NCBI RefSeq assembly: GCF_000452705.1
Contig: NZ_CP007014.1
Location: 3,721,501-3,785,500 of the forward strand
Length of the DNA stretch: 64,000 nucleotides
Direction: 5' to 3'
Source: Pseudomonas syringae CC1557
GTDB taxonomy: Bacteria; Pseudomonadota; Gammaproteobacteria; Pseudomonadales; Pseudomonadaceae
Part shown: positions 17,896-26,982 of the stretch, piece by piece
Numbering within the stretch: the first letter of the stretch is position 1
Layout of the letters: the number at the start of each line of letters is the position of its first letter
Program-made: the position numbers and the translations under genes
Notes under the pieces: generated by a model
What the model was told of the DNA's origin: nothing
Databases searched by the model: none
Seen by the model: only the letters and a program-made list of their open reading frames with translations

Positions 17896-19428
17896 ATGCC
17901 GTTATTAAACTGGTCCAGACACATGGTTCGTTTAACTGCAGTCGGACTTATCAGTATGCCGGCCGCCTACGCAGCCGACACCCTGACTCGCGACAATGGC
18001 GCCGACGTCGGCGATAACCAGAATTCCCAGACAGCAGGCGCCCAAGGGCCGGTCCTGCTGCAAGACGTGCAGTTGCTGCAAAAACTGCAACGCTTTGATC
18101 GCGAACGCATCCCGGAACGCGTTGTTCACGCCCGCGGCACTGGCGTCAAAGGCGAGTTTACTGCATCGGCCGACATCAGCGACCTGAGCAAGGCAACGGT
18201 CTTCAAATCGGGCGAGAAAACCCCGGTATTCGTGCGTTTCTCTTCTGTGGTCCACGGCAACCATTCGCCTGAAACCCTGCGCGACCCCCACGGTTTCGCT
18301 ACCAAGTTCTACACGGCCGATGGCAACTGGGACCTGGTGGGCAACAACTTCCCTACTTTCTTCATTCGCGATGCCATCAAGTTCCCGGACATGGTGCACG
18401 CCTTCAAGCCTGACCCACGCACCAACCTCGACAACGATTCACGTCGCTTCGACTTCTTCTCCCACGTACCGGAAGCCACCCGTACGCTGACCCTGCTGTA
18501 TTCCAACGAAGGTACGCCAGCAGGCTATCGCTTCATGGATGGTAACGGCGTGCATGCCTACAAACTGGTCAACGCCAAAGGCGAAGTGCATTACGTCAAG
18601 TTCCACTGGAAGACGCTGCAAGGCATCAAGAACCTTGATCCAAAAGAAGTCGCTCAGGTTCAGTCCAAGGACTACAGCCACCTGACCAATGACCTGGTCG
18701 GCGCGATCAAGAAAGGCGACTTCCCGAAATGGGATCTGTACATCCAGGTGCTGAAGCCTGAAGACCTTGCCAAGTTCGAATTCGATCCTCTGGATGCCAC
18801 CAAGATCTGGCCTGACGTGCCGGAGAAAAAAATCGGCCAGATGGTACTGAACAAGAACGTCGACAATTTCTTCCAGGAAACCGAACAGGTCGCCATGGCT
18901 CCGGCCAATCTGGTGCCAGGCATCGAGCCTTCCGAAGACCGTCTGCTGCAAGGTCGTGTGTTCTCCTACGCCGACACCCAGATGTACCGCCTTGGCGCCA
19001 ACGGTCTGAGCCTGCCGGTCAACCAGCCTAAAGTTGCGGTGAATAACGGCAACCAGGATGGCGCGATGAACAGCGGCCACACCACCAGCGGCGTGAATTA
19101 CGAGCCAAGCCGTCTGGAACCACGCCCATCCGATGACAAGGCGCGCTACAGCGAACTGCCGCTCAGTGGCACCACCCAGCAGGCGAAGATCACGCGCGAG
19201 CAGAACTTCAAGCAAGCTGGCGACGTGTATCGCGCCTACACCCCGAAAGAGCAGACCGACCTGGTGCAGAGCTTCGGCGAGTCGTTGGCTGACACCGATA
19301 CCGAAAGCAAAAACATCATGCTGTCGTACCTGTACAAGGCAGACCCTACCTACGGCACTCGGGTAACCGAAGTGGCAAAAGGCGACCTGGCCAAGGTCAA
19401 GTCGCTGGCTGCCAGCCTGAAGGACTGA
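17896..19428 (+). CDS. katB: Periplasmic catalase KatB
   Basis: A 510-residue monofunctional haem catalase converting hydrogen peroxide to water and oxygen. The signal peptide (VRLTAVGLISMPAAYAAD) places it in the periplasm. The distal catalytic histidine lies in ERVVHARGTGVKGEF, the conserved asparagine in LVGNNFPTFFIRDA, and the proximal haem tyrosine in GRVFSYADTQMYRLG. Length agrees with KatB of P. aeruginosa. The ATG at 17896 has a GAGGGA ribosome binding site. It is followed 61 bp later by ankB, the known partner. Peroxide induction through OxyR is expected from the family, not shown here. Confidence 0.95.
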   Translation: MPLLNWSRHMVRLTAVGLISMPAAYAADTLTRDNGADVGDNQNSQTAGAQGPVLLQDVQLLQKLQRFDRERIPERVVHARGTGVKGEFTASADISDLSKATVFKSGEKTPVFVRFSSVVHGNHSPETLRDPHGFATKFYTADGNWDLVGNNFPTFFIRDAIKFPDMVHAFKPDPRTNLDNDSRRFDFFSHVPEATRTLTLLYSNEGTPAGYRFMDGNGVHAYKLVNAKGEVHYVKFHWKTLQGIKNLDPKEVAQVQSKDYSHLTNDLVGAIKKGDFPKWDLYIQVLKPEDLAKFEFDPLDATKIWPDVPEKKIGQMVLNKNVDNFFQETEQVAMAPANLVPGIEPSEDRLLQGRVFSYADTQMYRLGANGLSLPVNQPKVAVNNGNQDGAMNSGHTTSGVNYEPSRLEPRPSDDKARYSELPLSGTTQQAKITREQNFKQAGDVYRAYTPKEQTDLVQSFGESLADTDTESKNIMLSYLYKADPTYGTRVTEVAKGDLAKVKSLAASLKD

Positions 19429-19489
19429 TGAGCTGAAGTCCCGTCTCGGTGCCTTGTGCACCGGGGCGGTTCCAGCCAGGAGAACGCCA

Positions 19490-20044
19490 GTGAAAAACCT
19501 CATCTACGGCTTGCTGCTGTTTGCCGCAACCGCCAGCGCAACGCAACCTGCTCCGCCTCCAGAACTCAATGCCGAACAGACCGCCAGCCAGCTTCGCACT
19601 CTGTTCTTCGATGCCTCCCGTGAAGGCAACAATCCGATGCTGGACACCTTCATCGAAGCTCATTACGACCTCAACGTGCGTGACCCGCAAGGCTACACCG
19701 GCCTTATTCTGGCCGCCTATCACGGCCATGAAGACGCAGTGGTTCGGCTTATCGACGCCGGTGCGGATCCCTGCGCCAAGGACAACCGCGGCAATACCGC
19801 GCTGATGGGCGCCATTTTCAAGGGTGAACTGAGTATCGCCAAGCGTCTGGTGCAGGCTGACTGCGGCGCTAACCTGACCAACAATGCCGGGCAGACGGCA
19901 GCCATGTACGCGGCCCTTTTCAAACGCACCGAAGTGCTCAAGGAATTGACCGACAAGGGCGCGGACCTGAGCCTCCGTGACAGCATGGGCAACGACGTGC
20001 AGGGTTTGTCCAAAGGCGAATTTCAGGCACCACCCACACGCTGA
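19490..20044 (+). CDS. ankB: Ankyrin-repeat protein AnkB
   Basis: A 184-residue exported protein with a cleavable signal peptide (LLLFAATASATQ) and about four ankyrin repeats, seen as DPQGYTGLILAAYHGHEDAVVRL, DNRGNTALMGAIFKGE and NAGQTAAMYAALFKRTEV. In P. aeruginosa AnkB is needed for full KatB activity, probably as a periplasmic scaffold, and the genes are adjacent there as here. The GTG start at 19490 follows AGGAGA and gives a complete signal peptide. It is likely co-transcribed with katB. Confidence 0.93.
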   Translation: MKNLIYGLLLFAATASATQPAPPPELNAEQTASQLRTLFFDASREGNNPMLDTFIEAHYDLNVRDPQGYTGLILAAYHGHEDAVVRLIDAGADPCAKDNRGNTALMGAIFKGELSIAKRLVQADCGANLTNNAGQTAAMYAALFKRTEVLKELTDKGADLSLRDSMGNDVQGLSKGEFQAPPTR

Positions 20045-20086
20045 CATCGGTCGGCTGGTACTTTTCAACGGCGCGCAGGTCCGGTG

Positions 20087-20311
20087 TTAGCCTGCTTCTG
20101 AGGCCTGCGCACGCATCTGCAACCAGTGATCCGCGACCTGCCCCATGTCTTTGGGTTCGCCATTCTTTATCCACGCCATGAATGTTCGATCAAACCTGAA
20201 CAGCGGGCCGCACTGTTCGACCATGAAACGGCGCACGTTCTGCGTGTTTCGATAGTGCACGTCCACCGGAGTGTCACGCGTGATCAGGTCAGAGTGCCAA
20301 TCGAATGCCAT
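20087..20311 (-). CDS. Small DUF6434-type protein
   Basis: A 74-residue protein matching the DUF6434 pattern: FDWHSDLITRDTPVD, the NTQNVRRFMVEQCG block and the FMAWIKNGEPKDMGQVADHW ending. Family members are small and often found next to SAP-domain proteins; the role is unknown. The gene is convergent with ankB, 42 bp away, and its ATG has an AGGAGC ribosome binding site. Confidence 0.8.
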   Translation of the reverse strand: MAFDWHSDLITRDTPVDVHYRNTQNVRRFMVEQCGPLFRFDRTFMAWIKNGEPKDMGQVADHWLQMRAQASEAG

Positions 20312-20393
20312 ACATAGCTCCTGTGCGGTCGGTTTGAGAGGACTCGTTTATATATAACGGAATGTCGAAACAGTCACGATGCCGGAGTGTGCC

Positions 20394-21278
20394 TCACTCC
20401 CCCGCAAACGGCACCAGCGCATCCAGCAACCATGCCCCCGCAGGCCCCAGGCTGCAGTGGAACGACCAAATGACATCGACCGCCGAGCGACGTGGCCAGC
20501 CGGAGACTTTCAGCTCCTTCAACAGTCCGCCCGAGTAGCGCGATACCAGCCAGCGCGGCAGTGCCGACCAGCCGAAGCCGAACGCAGCCATGTCCATCAG
20601 CAACAGATAATTCGGCGCTGACCAGTGCCGGTGACCGCTGGTCGGCAGGTCGTCGGTCGGGATGCTGTGCTCGACCAGCGTGTTAAGGCGCAATGCGCGA
20701 TAGCGAGCCAGTTGCTGGTAATCGACTCGTTCCAGCGCGGCGAGTGGATGCTTGTGCGAAACGAACAGACCGAAATCGGCACTTTCACTGATGGTCGCGT
20801 GGCCAATCTCCGGCGGGTAGCTGGCCTGTGCCGACAACAGCCCCAGCGATGCTCTACCCGATTGCACCAGGCTGATCGCATCACCGTGCTCGGCAAACAC
20901 ACACTCCATTTCCAGCTCCGGAAAACGTTGGTCCAGTTCGGTCATCAGCCGCTCGAAATCCGCGAACTGATTGGCATCGGACAACACCAGCGTCAGCCGA
21001 GGCTCGACACCCGCTGACAGACGCGCCGCAGCACGGCGCAGGCGATCGGAGGCGCACAGCAAATCATCGACGCGACCGAGCATGACCCTCCCCGCCTCGG
21101 TCAAGACCGGTTGCCGCGACGAACGATCAAACAACTCCAGCCCCAGATCGATCTCCAGCCGGGCGATGGCTTCGCTGATGGTCGACTGGCTCTTGCCCAG
21201 GCGGCGCGCAGCAGCGCTGAACGAACCCAGTGCGGCAATCTGGACAAACGCTTCCAACGCTTCGGGGGAATAACTCAT
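20394..21278 (-). CDS. LysR-family regulator
   Basis: A 294-residue LysR-type regulator. The N-terminal winged helix shows LEAFVQIAALGSFSAAARRLGKSQSTISEAIARLE, continuing into DLGLELFDRSSRQPVLTEAG, the family signature. The remaining two thirds is the effector-binding domain. It is divergent from a PACE efflux gene, with a T-N11-A palindrome in the 99-bp gap. The same regulator/transporter pairing is known for AceR-AceI in Acinetobacter. It probably activates the transporter in response to a small amine or biocide; the ligand is not known. Confidence 0.9.
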   Translation of the reverse strand: MSYSPEALEAFVQIAALGSFSAAARRLGKSQSTISEAIARLEIDLGLELFDRSSRQPVLTEAGRVMLGRVDDLLCASDRLRRAAARLSAGVEPRLTLVLSDANQFADFERLMTELDQRFPELEMECVFAEHGDAISLVQSGRASLGLLSAQASYPPEIGHATISESADFGLFVSHKHPLAALERVDYQQLARYRALRLNTLVEHSIPTDDLPTSGHRHWSAPNYLLLMDMAAFGFGWSALPRWLVSRYSGGLLKELKVSGWPRRSAVDVIWSFHCSLGPAGAWLLDALVPFAGE

Positions 21279-21289
21279 GACAGTCTCTT

Positions 21290-21304
21290 ATCGGTTTTAC
21301 CGAT
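21290..21304. promoter_or_regulatory. LysR-type T-N11-A box
   Basis: ATCGGT-TTT-ACCGAT is a perfect inverted repeat that contains the T-N11-A pattern bound by LysR-type regulators (T21291, A21303). It lies 12 bp upstream of the LysR start and about 75 bp upstream of the PACE gene. Confidence 0.7.
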
Positions 21305-21377
21305 GGGAATGATTTTCAGGTTAACGCAAACACCGATGACAATGCTGCTACGAATGGATATCAAGGACTGCCCGATC

Positions 21378-21860
21378 ATGAATCACAGCAAACAGCCCGG
21401 CGAACAATCACTCGCAGTACCGCACAAGTCCATCCGCGAACGTGCGCTGCATGCCACCCTGTTCGAAATCGGCGGCGTGATTATGGTCGCGCCGCTGCTC
21501 GCCTGGCTGATGGACCATTCGCTGACAATGATGGGCCTCATGACCGTGATGATTTCCACCATCGCCATGCTCTGGAACATGCTCTACAACGCCCTGTTCG
21601 ACCGCTTCCGGAAACGCTGCGGCGTCGCCATGAACCTGATGACCCGCGTCCTGCACGCCATGGGGTTCGAAGCCGGACTGATCCTCGCCGTGGTGCCACT
21701 GGCTGCATGGTGGCTGTCGATCAGCCTGCTGCAAGCCTTCCTGCTGGACATCGGCCTGCTGCTGATGTTTCTGCCGTACACCCTGCTGTTCAACTGGGGC
21801 TACGACACGTTGCGCGAAAGGCTGGTCGAGCGGCGTACGGCCAGATGTGAAGTGCTTTGA
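21378..21860 (+). CDS. PACE-family efflux transporter
   Basis: A 160-residue membrane protein made of two tandem bacterial transmembrane pair domains (four helices). Each half contains the FE/WN signature pattern: ATLFEIGGVIMVAPLLAWL then MLWNMLYNALFDR, and HAMGFEAGLILAVVPLAAWWL then LLFNWGYDTL. PACE proteins export biocides such as chlorhexidine and polyamines by proton antiport. The ATG at 21378 leaves an N-terminal tail of about 20 residues before the first helix. Divergent from its probable LysR regulator. Confidence 0.88.
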   Translation: MNHSKQPGEQSLAVPHKSIRERALHATLFEIGGVIMVAPLLAWLMDHSLTMMGLMTVMISTIAMLWNMLYNALFDRFRKRCGVAMNLMTRVLHAMGFEAGLILAVVPLAAWWLSISLLQAFLLDIGLLLMFLPYTLLFNWGYDTLRERLVERRTARCEVL

Positions 21861-21987
21861 AACCGATCGTGAGCGCTTCCAAGCATCAACGTTATAGATT
21901 AACTGCATAAGCCTTTCTCACTGGATTATCCCTCCGCCCCCAGAGCACACTGTGCGCCTCTGACCAACACGGCAAGGACTCCGCCCC

Positions 21988-22818
21988 ATGACTGAAATAA
22001 TAAAACTGGCCGCGTTCAGCGATGGAGACCGGGGCGGCAACCCGGCAGGCGTGTGGATTGGCGATTCGCTGCCCGATGAGGTAGTCATGCAGCAGATCGC
22101 CGCCGATGTCGGTTTTTCCGAAACTGCTTTTGCCGCCCCTGTCGAGAACGGCTGGCGGGTGCGTTACTTTTCGCCGCTGGCCGAAGTGCCGTTCTGCGGG
22201 CACGCGACCATCGCGCTGGGCGCGGCGCTGGCGATGCAGCAAGGCAACGGCGTGTTCAACCTGACACTCAATCTGGCGCAGATCACGGTCGAAGGGCATG
22301 CTCAGGGTTCGCTGACGTCGGCAGCATTACAGTCACCGCCCACTTTCAGCAAAGCGGTCAGTGCACCGTTGCTGGAAGAAGCCCTGGCTCTGTTCGGCTA
22401 TACACATCACGACCTGGATCAGCGCATCGCGCCAGCGCACATCAACGGCGGTGCCGGGCATCTGATTCTGGCGCTGAACAGTCGTGCTGCGCTCAAAGCC
22501 ATGCATTACGACCAGCAGGCCGGACACGAAGTGATGGTACGTGAGGGCTGGGCGACCATTTTGCTGGCCTGGGCAGAGACCGATCAACTGTTTCATACCC
22601 GCAACCCTTTTGCGTTCGGCGGGGTTTACGAGGATCCGGCTACGGGTGCCGCCACGGCAGCACTGGGCGGCTATCTGCGCGATATCGGCTGGCCGCACGG
22701 CGGGCTCATCGACATCCTGCAAGGCGAAGACATGGGCAGCCCTTCTCGCCTGCGCGCTGAAATCCCGGAGCAACCGGGCAGTTCGATTCGGGTCTCCGGG
22801 ATGGCGCGCAGGTTATAA
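21988..22818 (+). CDS. PhzF-family isomerase/epimerase
   Basis: A 276-residue PhzF-like protein. The N-terminal AFSDGDRGGNPAGVWIG, the catalytic-glutamate region GFSETAF, PFCGHATIALGAAL and the C-terminal FGGVYEDPATGAATAALGGYL define the duplicated diaminopimelate-epimerase-like fold. PhzF itself acts in phenazine formation, but no other phz gene is nearby, so this is a general family member of unknown substrate. It ends 6 bp from the convergent MFS gene. Confidence 0.87.
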   Translation: MTEIIKLAAFSDGDRGGNPAGVWIGDSLPDEVVMQQIAADVGFSETAFAAPVENGWRVRYFSPLAEVPFCGHATIALGAALAMQQGNGVFNLTLNLAQITVEGHAQGSLTSAALQSPPTFSKAVSAPLLEEALALFGYTHHDLDQRIAPAHINGGAGHLILALNSRAALKAMHYDQQAGHEVMVREGWATILLAWAETDQLFHTRNPFAFGGVYEDPATGAATAALGGYLRDIGWPHGGLIDILQGEDMGSPSRLRAEIPEQPGSSIRVSGMARRL

Positions 22819-22824
22819 CCGCGA

Positions 22825-23976
22825 TCAGGTCCTGAGCTTGCTGCCGCCAATTGCCACGCCCAACAGCATCACGGCGACGATCATGAACGCCAGCTCAAGG
22901 CTGCTGATGTGGGCAATAAAGCCGATTGCCGCAGGACCGATCAGAATCCCGGCGTAGCCCACGGTGGTAATCGCCGGGATTGCCACACTTTCCGGCATGG
23001 TTTTCTGCCTGCCGGCTGCGCTATAGCACACCGGCACGATGTTCGAACAGCCAGCCCCCACCAGCGCGTAACCCAGCAGCGCGGCCTGCCAGACCGGGAT
23101 CAGCGTGGCGACGGCCAGACCGGCCGCAGCACACAGGCCGCCCAGAATGATGACCCGGTTGGAGCCGACCCGCCTCACGATCGCATCGCCAAACAGCCGC
23201 CCGAGGGTCATGGTCGCGGCGAACACGGCGTAGCCCAGCCCGGCATAGGACGCTTCGACGCCACGCAAAGAGGTCAGGAACACCGCGCTCCAGTCGAGCA
23301 TCGCACCTTCGGCCAAAAATACCGTGAAACACAGCAGGCCGATAAACAGCACCACGCCACGCGGAATCGCAAAGGCGGGGCCATCGGACGAACTGCCGTA
23401 AGGCAATAGATTCGGCGTCGCTTTCGCCAGTGCGGCCAGCGTCAGCAACACCACAATCAACATCGCAGCAAATGGCGAGATGCCCAGGCTGAGCAGGCCA
23501 GCAACACCGGCAGCGCCGACGATACCGCCAAGGCTGAACAAGCCATGAAAGCCCGACATCATGGTCTTGCCACTGGCACGCTCGACAATCACCGCCTGCA
23601 CGTTGGCAGTGCAATCCACCCCGCCCATACTCGCGCCGAACAGAAACAGAATGGCGATCAACAGCGGCAGACTGGATATCGTCGCCAGCAACGGCAGGCA
23701 CAGACAGATCAACAGCGTTGAACAGACCAGCAACCGCCGACAGCCGAAGCGCGCTGCCAGCGCGCCCGCCAGCGGCATCGAAATGATCGAACCCACGCCG
23801 AGGCACAGCAACAGCAGGCCGAGCGTACCCTCATCAAGCCCCATCCGCTGTTTGACGTAAGGCACCAGCGGCGCCCATGACGCCACACTGAAACCGGCAA
23901 TGAAAAACGCAATACGCGTCGAAGACTGTTCCGCCCGAGCCTTGGCATCCTGGGCTGCGGTGCTGAAAGAGGTCAT
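22825..23976 (-). CDS. MFS transporter
   Basis: A 383-residue inner-membrane permease of the major facilitator superfamily with 12 predicted helices. The loop between helices 2 and 3 shows GALAARFGCRRLL, the usual motif A position. The N-terminus precedes a helix IAFFIAGFSVASWAPLVPYV, similar to YbjJ-like putative sugar/multidrug permeases. The ATG at 23976 has an AGGAG site 8 bp upstream; the frame is open further, to 24063, but without ribosome binding support. The substrate is unknown. Confidence 0.85.
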   Translation of the reverse strand: MTSFSTAAQDAKARAEQSSTRIAFFIAGFSVASWAPLVPYVKQRMGLDEGTLGLLLLCLGVGSIISMPLAGALAARFGCRRLLVCSTLLICLCLPLLATISSLPLLIAILFLFGASMGGVDCTANVQAVIVERASGKTMMSGFHGLFSLGGIVGAAGVAGLLSLGISPFAAMLIVVLLTLAALAKATPNLLPYGSSSDGPAFAIPRGVVLFIGLLCFTVFLAEGAMLDWSAVFLTSLRGVEASYAGLGYAVFAATMTLGRLFGDAIVRRVGSNRVIILGGLCAAAGLAVATLIPVWQAALLGYALVGAGCSNIVPVCYSAAGRQKTMPESVAIPAITTVGYAGILIGPAAIGFIAHISSLELAFMIVAVMLLGVAIGGSKLRT

Positions 23977-24811
23977 GCATGCTCCTTTTAGTAGGGTCGT
24001 ATTGTTCCGAGTCGAAAACCTGGTATTCCAGAAACAAACAAGGTTAATATAATTATGATACACAATCGACTCAAGTTCACTTTAAAGCTCGTTCAACATG
24101 AATAATCCTTTAATTCAAAATTGGCAAAAAGCCAGCAAAAACAACGGACATCCGAAAAAGCCGTTAAAAATCAAAAGCATTCTACAGTCTCTTAATAAAC
24201 CTAATACGAAAGCATAATTTTTATAACCTTCTTTTATATCTTTTCGATCTACACCCGTTTATTGCCATGCGTAAAGCGCTGGGTTAGATTCACTCCAGCA
24301 CTCAGTTAGTGCAATTAGCCGACGAGATTTTACTTTGTGATTCCTCAACGAATCACTGAATAGTCGGATATCCAGGAGGATCAATGTATGAATACTTGCT
24401 CGACCGAAACATACCACCCTCTGCTTAACGCAACGCATGAGTATTTCGCAGGCGCACTGACCCTCCCCATAATCAGTCAGAATGCTAAAGGCCTCCAGCC
24501 TCCACGTTTTTCGCCCCCCCTTGATCACCACTCCTCTGTCCTTACGTGCCATGCACGTGATCCCCTGTCCCGGACAAAGAATGGCGCCGACCTGACAACG
24601 CTCGTCACACGTTGTTCTGCAACACCGCGTGGCAGCCCTCGCTTGCAGAGTGATGCAACACCCTAGGGCATTGCTGCACAGCCCTACCCGCTCAAAACGA
24701 ACGCTGAACTCACTCGGTTTGCCCACCCGGCAGCCCGTTACGGAATTCGTGTACGCGCTCGTTCTTATTTTCCGATGAAGAAACATCTAACTTTTCAAGA
24801 CGGAGATGATT
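23977..24811. other. Long non-coding leader region before the biosynthetic cluster
   Basis: About 830 bp with no supportable gene. The first 250 bp (to about 24250) are AT-rich, unlike both flanks. The rest holds stacked palindromes at 24544-24576 and a repeated TGCAACACC at about 24618 and 24655. Open frames on either strand here (such as 24259-24786 minus) have cysteine-rich, low-plausibility translations and no family match. It probably holds the promoter and control sites of the cluster. Confidence 0.5.
24544..24576. promoter_or_regulatory. Paired palindromes upstream of the cluster
   Basis: ACGTGC-CAT-GCACGT (24544-24558) is followed 7 bp later by TGTCC-C-GGACA (24566-24576). Both are perfect inverted repeats and lie about 240 bp before the first cluster gene. 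The second resembles a shortened syr-syp box but lacks its proper spacing. Regulatory function is inferred only from position and symmetry. Confidence 0.4.
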
Positions 24812-25831
24812 ATGACTGGACTCAAAGTTGGTATCGTTGGTCTCGGCGCACAGATGCAGGAAAATCTACTGCCCACGCTACTGCAAATGCCGGATATCCG
24901 CATCGTCGCGGTCTGCGATAGCGATCGTGGCAGGGCCGAACAAATCAATCGTTTCGTATCCAATGTAATGATTACGGACAATTTCGACGAGATGCTTGCA
25001 TCTGCAGAGCTCGATGCCGTCGTCATGGCCTGTCCGCCCCAGGCCCACCGCGATCTTTCGTTCAAAGCGATGGCCAAAGGCGTGCATGTTTTCGTTGAGA
25101 AGCCACCGTGCTTCACCCTCGCCGAACTGGAAGATCTGATCGCTGCCAGTCGCCGGTCAAACGTGATTACTGGCGTTGGCATGAACTTCAAGTTTGCCAA
25201 ACCCATGCGTCAGTTGCGCCAGATGACCAGTACCGAACAATTCGGCAAGATCGTGCACATTCAGCTCAATCACTATGCTAGCAAGCCCACCTCCCCACTC
25301 TGGGGCCTCGACTCGACGTTACGGTCATTTTTACTCGCGCAAGCCATTCACACGATTGATCTGGGCGTCACCTTCGGCGGCGGCGAGCTGCGCGATATCG
25401 AGTCCCGAGTGCAACGCCACGGCGACTCGCTGCTGGTGAGTCTGGAGTTACAGTTCACGACGGGCGCCAGCGTCAGCCTGCTTAGCGGCACCATGTTCCC
25501 CTACTTCGAATTCGACATGAAGATCGTCAGTTCCAACTCGATGATGGTCGAGCTCAACAACCTGTGGAACATCACCATGCACGAGCCGGAACACGGCACC
25601 AGCGCTACCGGCCCGGCCAAACGCTGGAGAGGTGCGTGGCAGCCGGGGCCGCTTGATTCCGGGTATGAACGCAGCGGCTACTTTGGCGAACTGGAGCAGT
25701 TTTTCCATGCCGTGCGCACCGGCACCTCTTATGAGGCCAGCTTCGAAAGCCTGCGGCCCACCTACGAAGTCATCGAAAGCATCTGCAATGCAGACGCCGT
25801 CGCCCGACCAGACCTTGCGCTTAGCGCCTGA
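24812..25831 (+). CDS. Gfo/Idh/MocA-family oxidoreductase
   Basis: First gene of the cluster, 339 residues. An N-terminal Rossmann fold binds NAD(P) (VGIVGLGAQMQENLL, then VVMACPPQAHRDL) and the catalytic EKP motif is present (VFVEKPPCFTLAEL, about residue 95). The C-terminal domain carries the AIHTIDLGVTFGGGE segment, where Gfo/Idh/MocA enzymes have their active-site histidine and aspartate. Such enzymes oxidise a sugar or inositol hydroxyl to a ketone, the usual step before transamination by the type of enzyme encoded next. ATG 24812 is preferred over 24806 because GGAG is then correctly spaced. Confidence 0.88.
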   Translation: MTGLKVGIVGLGAQMQENLLPTLLQMPDIRIVAVCDSDRGRAEQINRFVSNVMITDNFDEMLASAELDAVVMACPPQAHRDLSFKAMAKGVHVFVEKPPCFTLAELEDLIAASRRSNVITGVGMNFKFAKPMRQLRQMTSTEQFGKIVHIQLNHYASKPTSPLWGLDSTLRSFLLAQAIHTIDLGVTFGGGELRDIESRVQRHGDSLLVSLELQFTTGASVSLLSGTMFPYFEFDMKIVSSNSMMVELNNLWNITMHEPEHGTSATGPAKRWRGAWQPGPLDSGYERSGYFGELEQFFHAVRTGTSYEASFESLRPTYEVIESICNADAVARPDLALSA

Positions 25832-25869
25832 CCGTACGCCAATCCAAGCCCTGTTTGCGGAGCCTCAAC

Positions 25870-26982
25870 ATGACCAGTCTTTCCAGTGCTGTAACTGCTC
25901 GACCACCTGTGTCTGATAAATATCGTCCGTCGTATGCCGACGACCTGCTGACTATGCAACTGACGCTTGAACGCCCGCTGTCGGGCACCAGCGATGTAGT
26001 CGGTGAATACGAAGAAAAACTCGCCGCCTGGTTCGAGGCGCAGCATGCAATTGCCGTATCTTCCGGTGGCGCAGCGCTCAGCGTGGCCATCTACGCATCG
26101 GGCGTGGGGCCTGGCGACGATGTTCTGCTGACGCCCAGCTGCCCGCTGTGCACGATCTACCCGATCATCGCTGCCGGGGCCAATCCGATATTTGTCGACA
26201 CCCGCAAGCACGGTTTTGGCGCTGACCCCATATCGATAAAGGCCCGGATAACACCACGCACCAAGGCAATCATCGATATCCCGATGTGGGGCTATCCGAC
26301 GGAAGTCGACGAGTTGCGCACGCTGACCCATGAGCTGGGCATCAAGCTCATTCTGGACCTGGCGCACTCCCACGGCACAACCCTCAAAGGCCGTCCGCTG
26401 TCGCAGTTCAGCGACCTGTCCTGTTTCAGCACCCATGAGCGCAAGCCACTGGCGACCGGAGAAGGCGGTTTTATCCTCACCGATGATGATGCGCTGGCAC
26501 AACGCTGCCGCGATTACAGCCGCTTCGGCAACCTCAATGGCAAAGACTTCGGCCTCAACTACAAGCTCGCCGCGTTACCTGCGGCCCTGGGTGGCAGCCG
26601 CCTGGCGTCACTGACTGAGCAGATCAATAAACGCAGAGAGAACGCCGCCTATTTTCTTGGCCAGCTCGACCACAGCAAGGTTCGGGAGAAGAAAATCATC
26701 GAGGGTGGCCAGCCGAACTATTACTTCCTCAACCTGGAACTGCATTTTGCCGACAACCGTGCGTTCATCGATTACCTGGATGACGCCGGCATCCCGTCCG
26801 ATATCAAGCGCTACGGCTGCAAGGCGCTCTATGAGTTTCCGGTCCTTGCGCACTACCGCAACGAATGCCCGAACGCCGAGGCATTGCTGGCAGGCATGAC
26901 GACGATTCCGGTGCATCCGGACATTACCCTCGCGGAGCTGGACTATATGGCTGATCGTATCAACCAGTACGGTGCCGCGTAA
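25870..26982 (+). CDS. DegT/DnrJ/EryC1/StrS aminotransferase 1
   Basis: A 371-residue PLP-dependent aminotransferase of the sugar/cyclitol type. Visible are the cofactor region AISSGGAA-like stretch (IAVSSGGAALSVAIYASG), the aspartate segment LILDLAHSHGT, and the lysine-bearing FSTHERKPLATGEGGF, where K is expected to form the Schiff base. It begins 38 bp after the dehydrogenase, with GGAG upstream. Members usually aminate a keto-sugar or keto-cyclitol using glutamate or glutamine, consistent with the preceding dehydrogenase. A related but distinct second copy lies at 27491. Confidence 0.9.
   Translation: MTSLSSAVTARPPVSDKYRPSYADDLLTMQLTLERPLSGTSDVVGEYEEKLAAWFEAQHAIAVSSGGAALSVAIYASGVGPGDDVLLTPSCPLCTIYPIIAAGANPIFVDTRKHGFGADPISIKARITPRTKAIIDIPMWGYPTEVDELRTLTHELGIKLILDLAHSHGTTLKGRPLSQFSDLSCFSTHERKPLATGEGGFILTDDDALAQRCRDYSRFGNLNGKDFGLNYKLAALPAALGGSRLASLTEQINKRRENAAYFLGQLDHSKVREKKIIEGGQPNYYFLNLELHFADNRAFIDYLDDAGIPSDIKRYGCKALYEFPVLAHYRNECPNAEALLAGMTTIPVHPDITLAELDYMADRINQYGAA

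Noticed and set aside
18439..19503. A 354-codon open frame antisense to katB
   Set aside because: The plus strand encodes an intact catalase with all active-site residues. The antisense frame has no start signal or recognisable domain.
21988..22818. Phenazine biosynthesis role for the PhzF-like protein
   Set aside because: No phzA-E or phzG is nearby; PhzF homologues are widespread with other functions.
24566..24576. A syr-syp box (SyrF/SalA site) before the cluster
   Set aside because: TGTCC-C-GGACA has the outer bases but lacks the CCG-N4-CGG interior of the published box, so I report only a palindrome.
24259..24786. A 175-codon minus-strand frame upstream of the cluster
   Set aside because: The translation is cysteine-rich and patternless, lacks a ribosome binding site and matches no family. 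I treat the region as non-coding.
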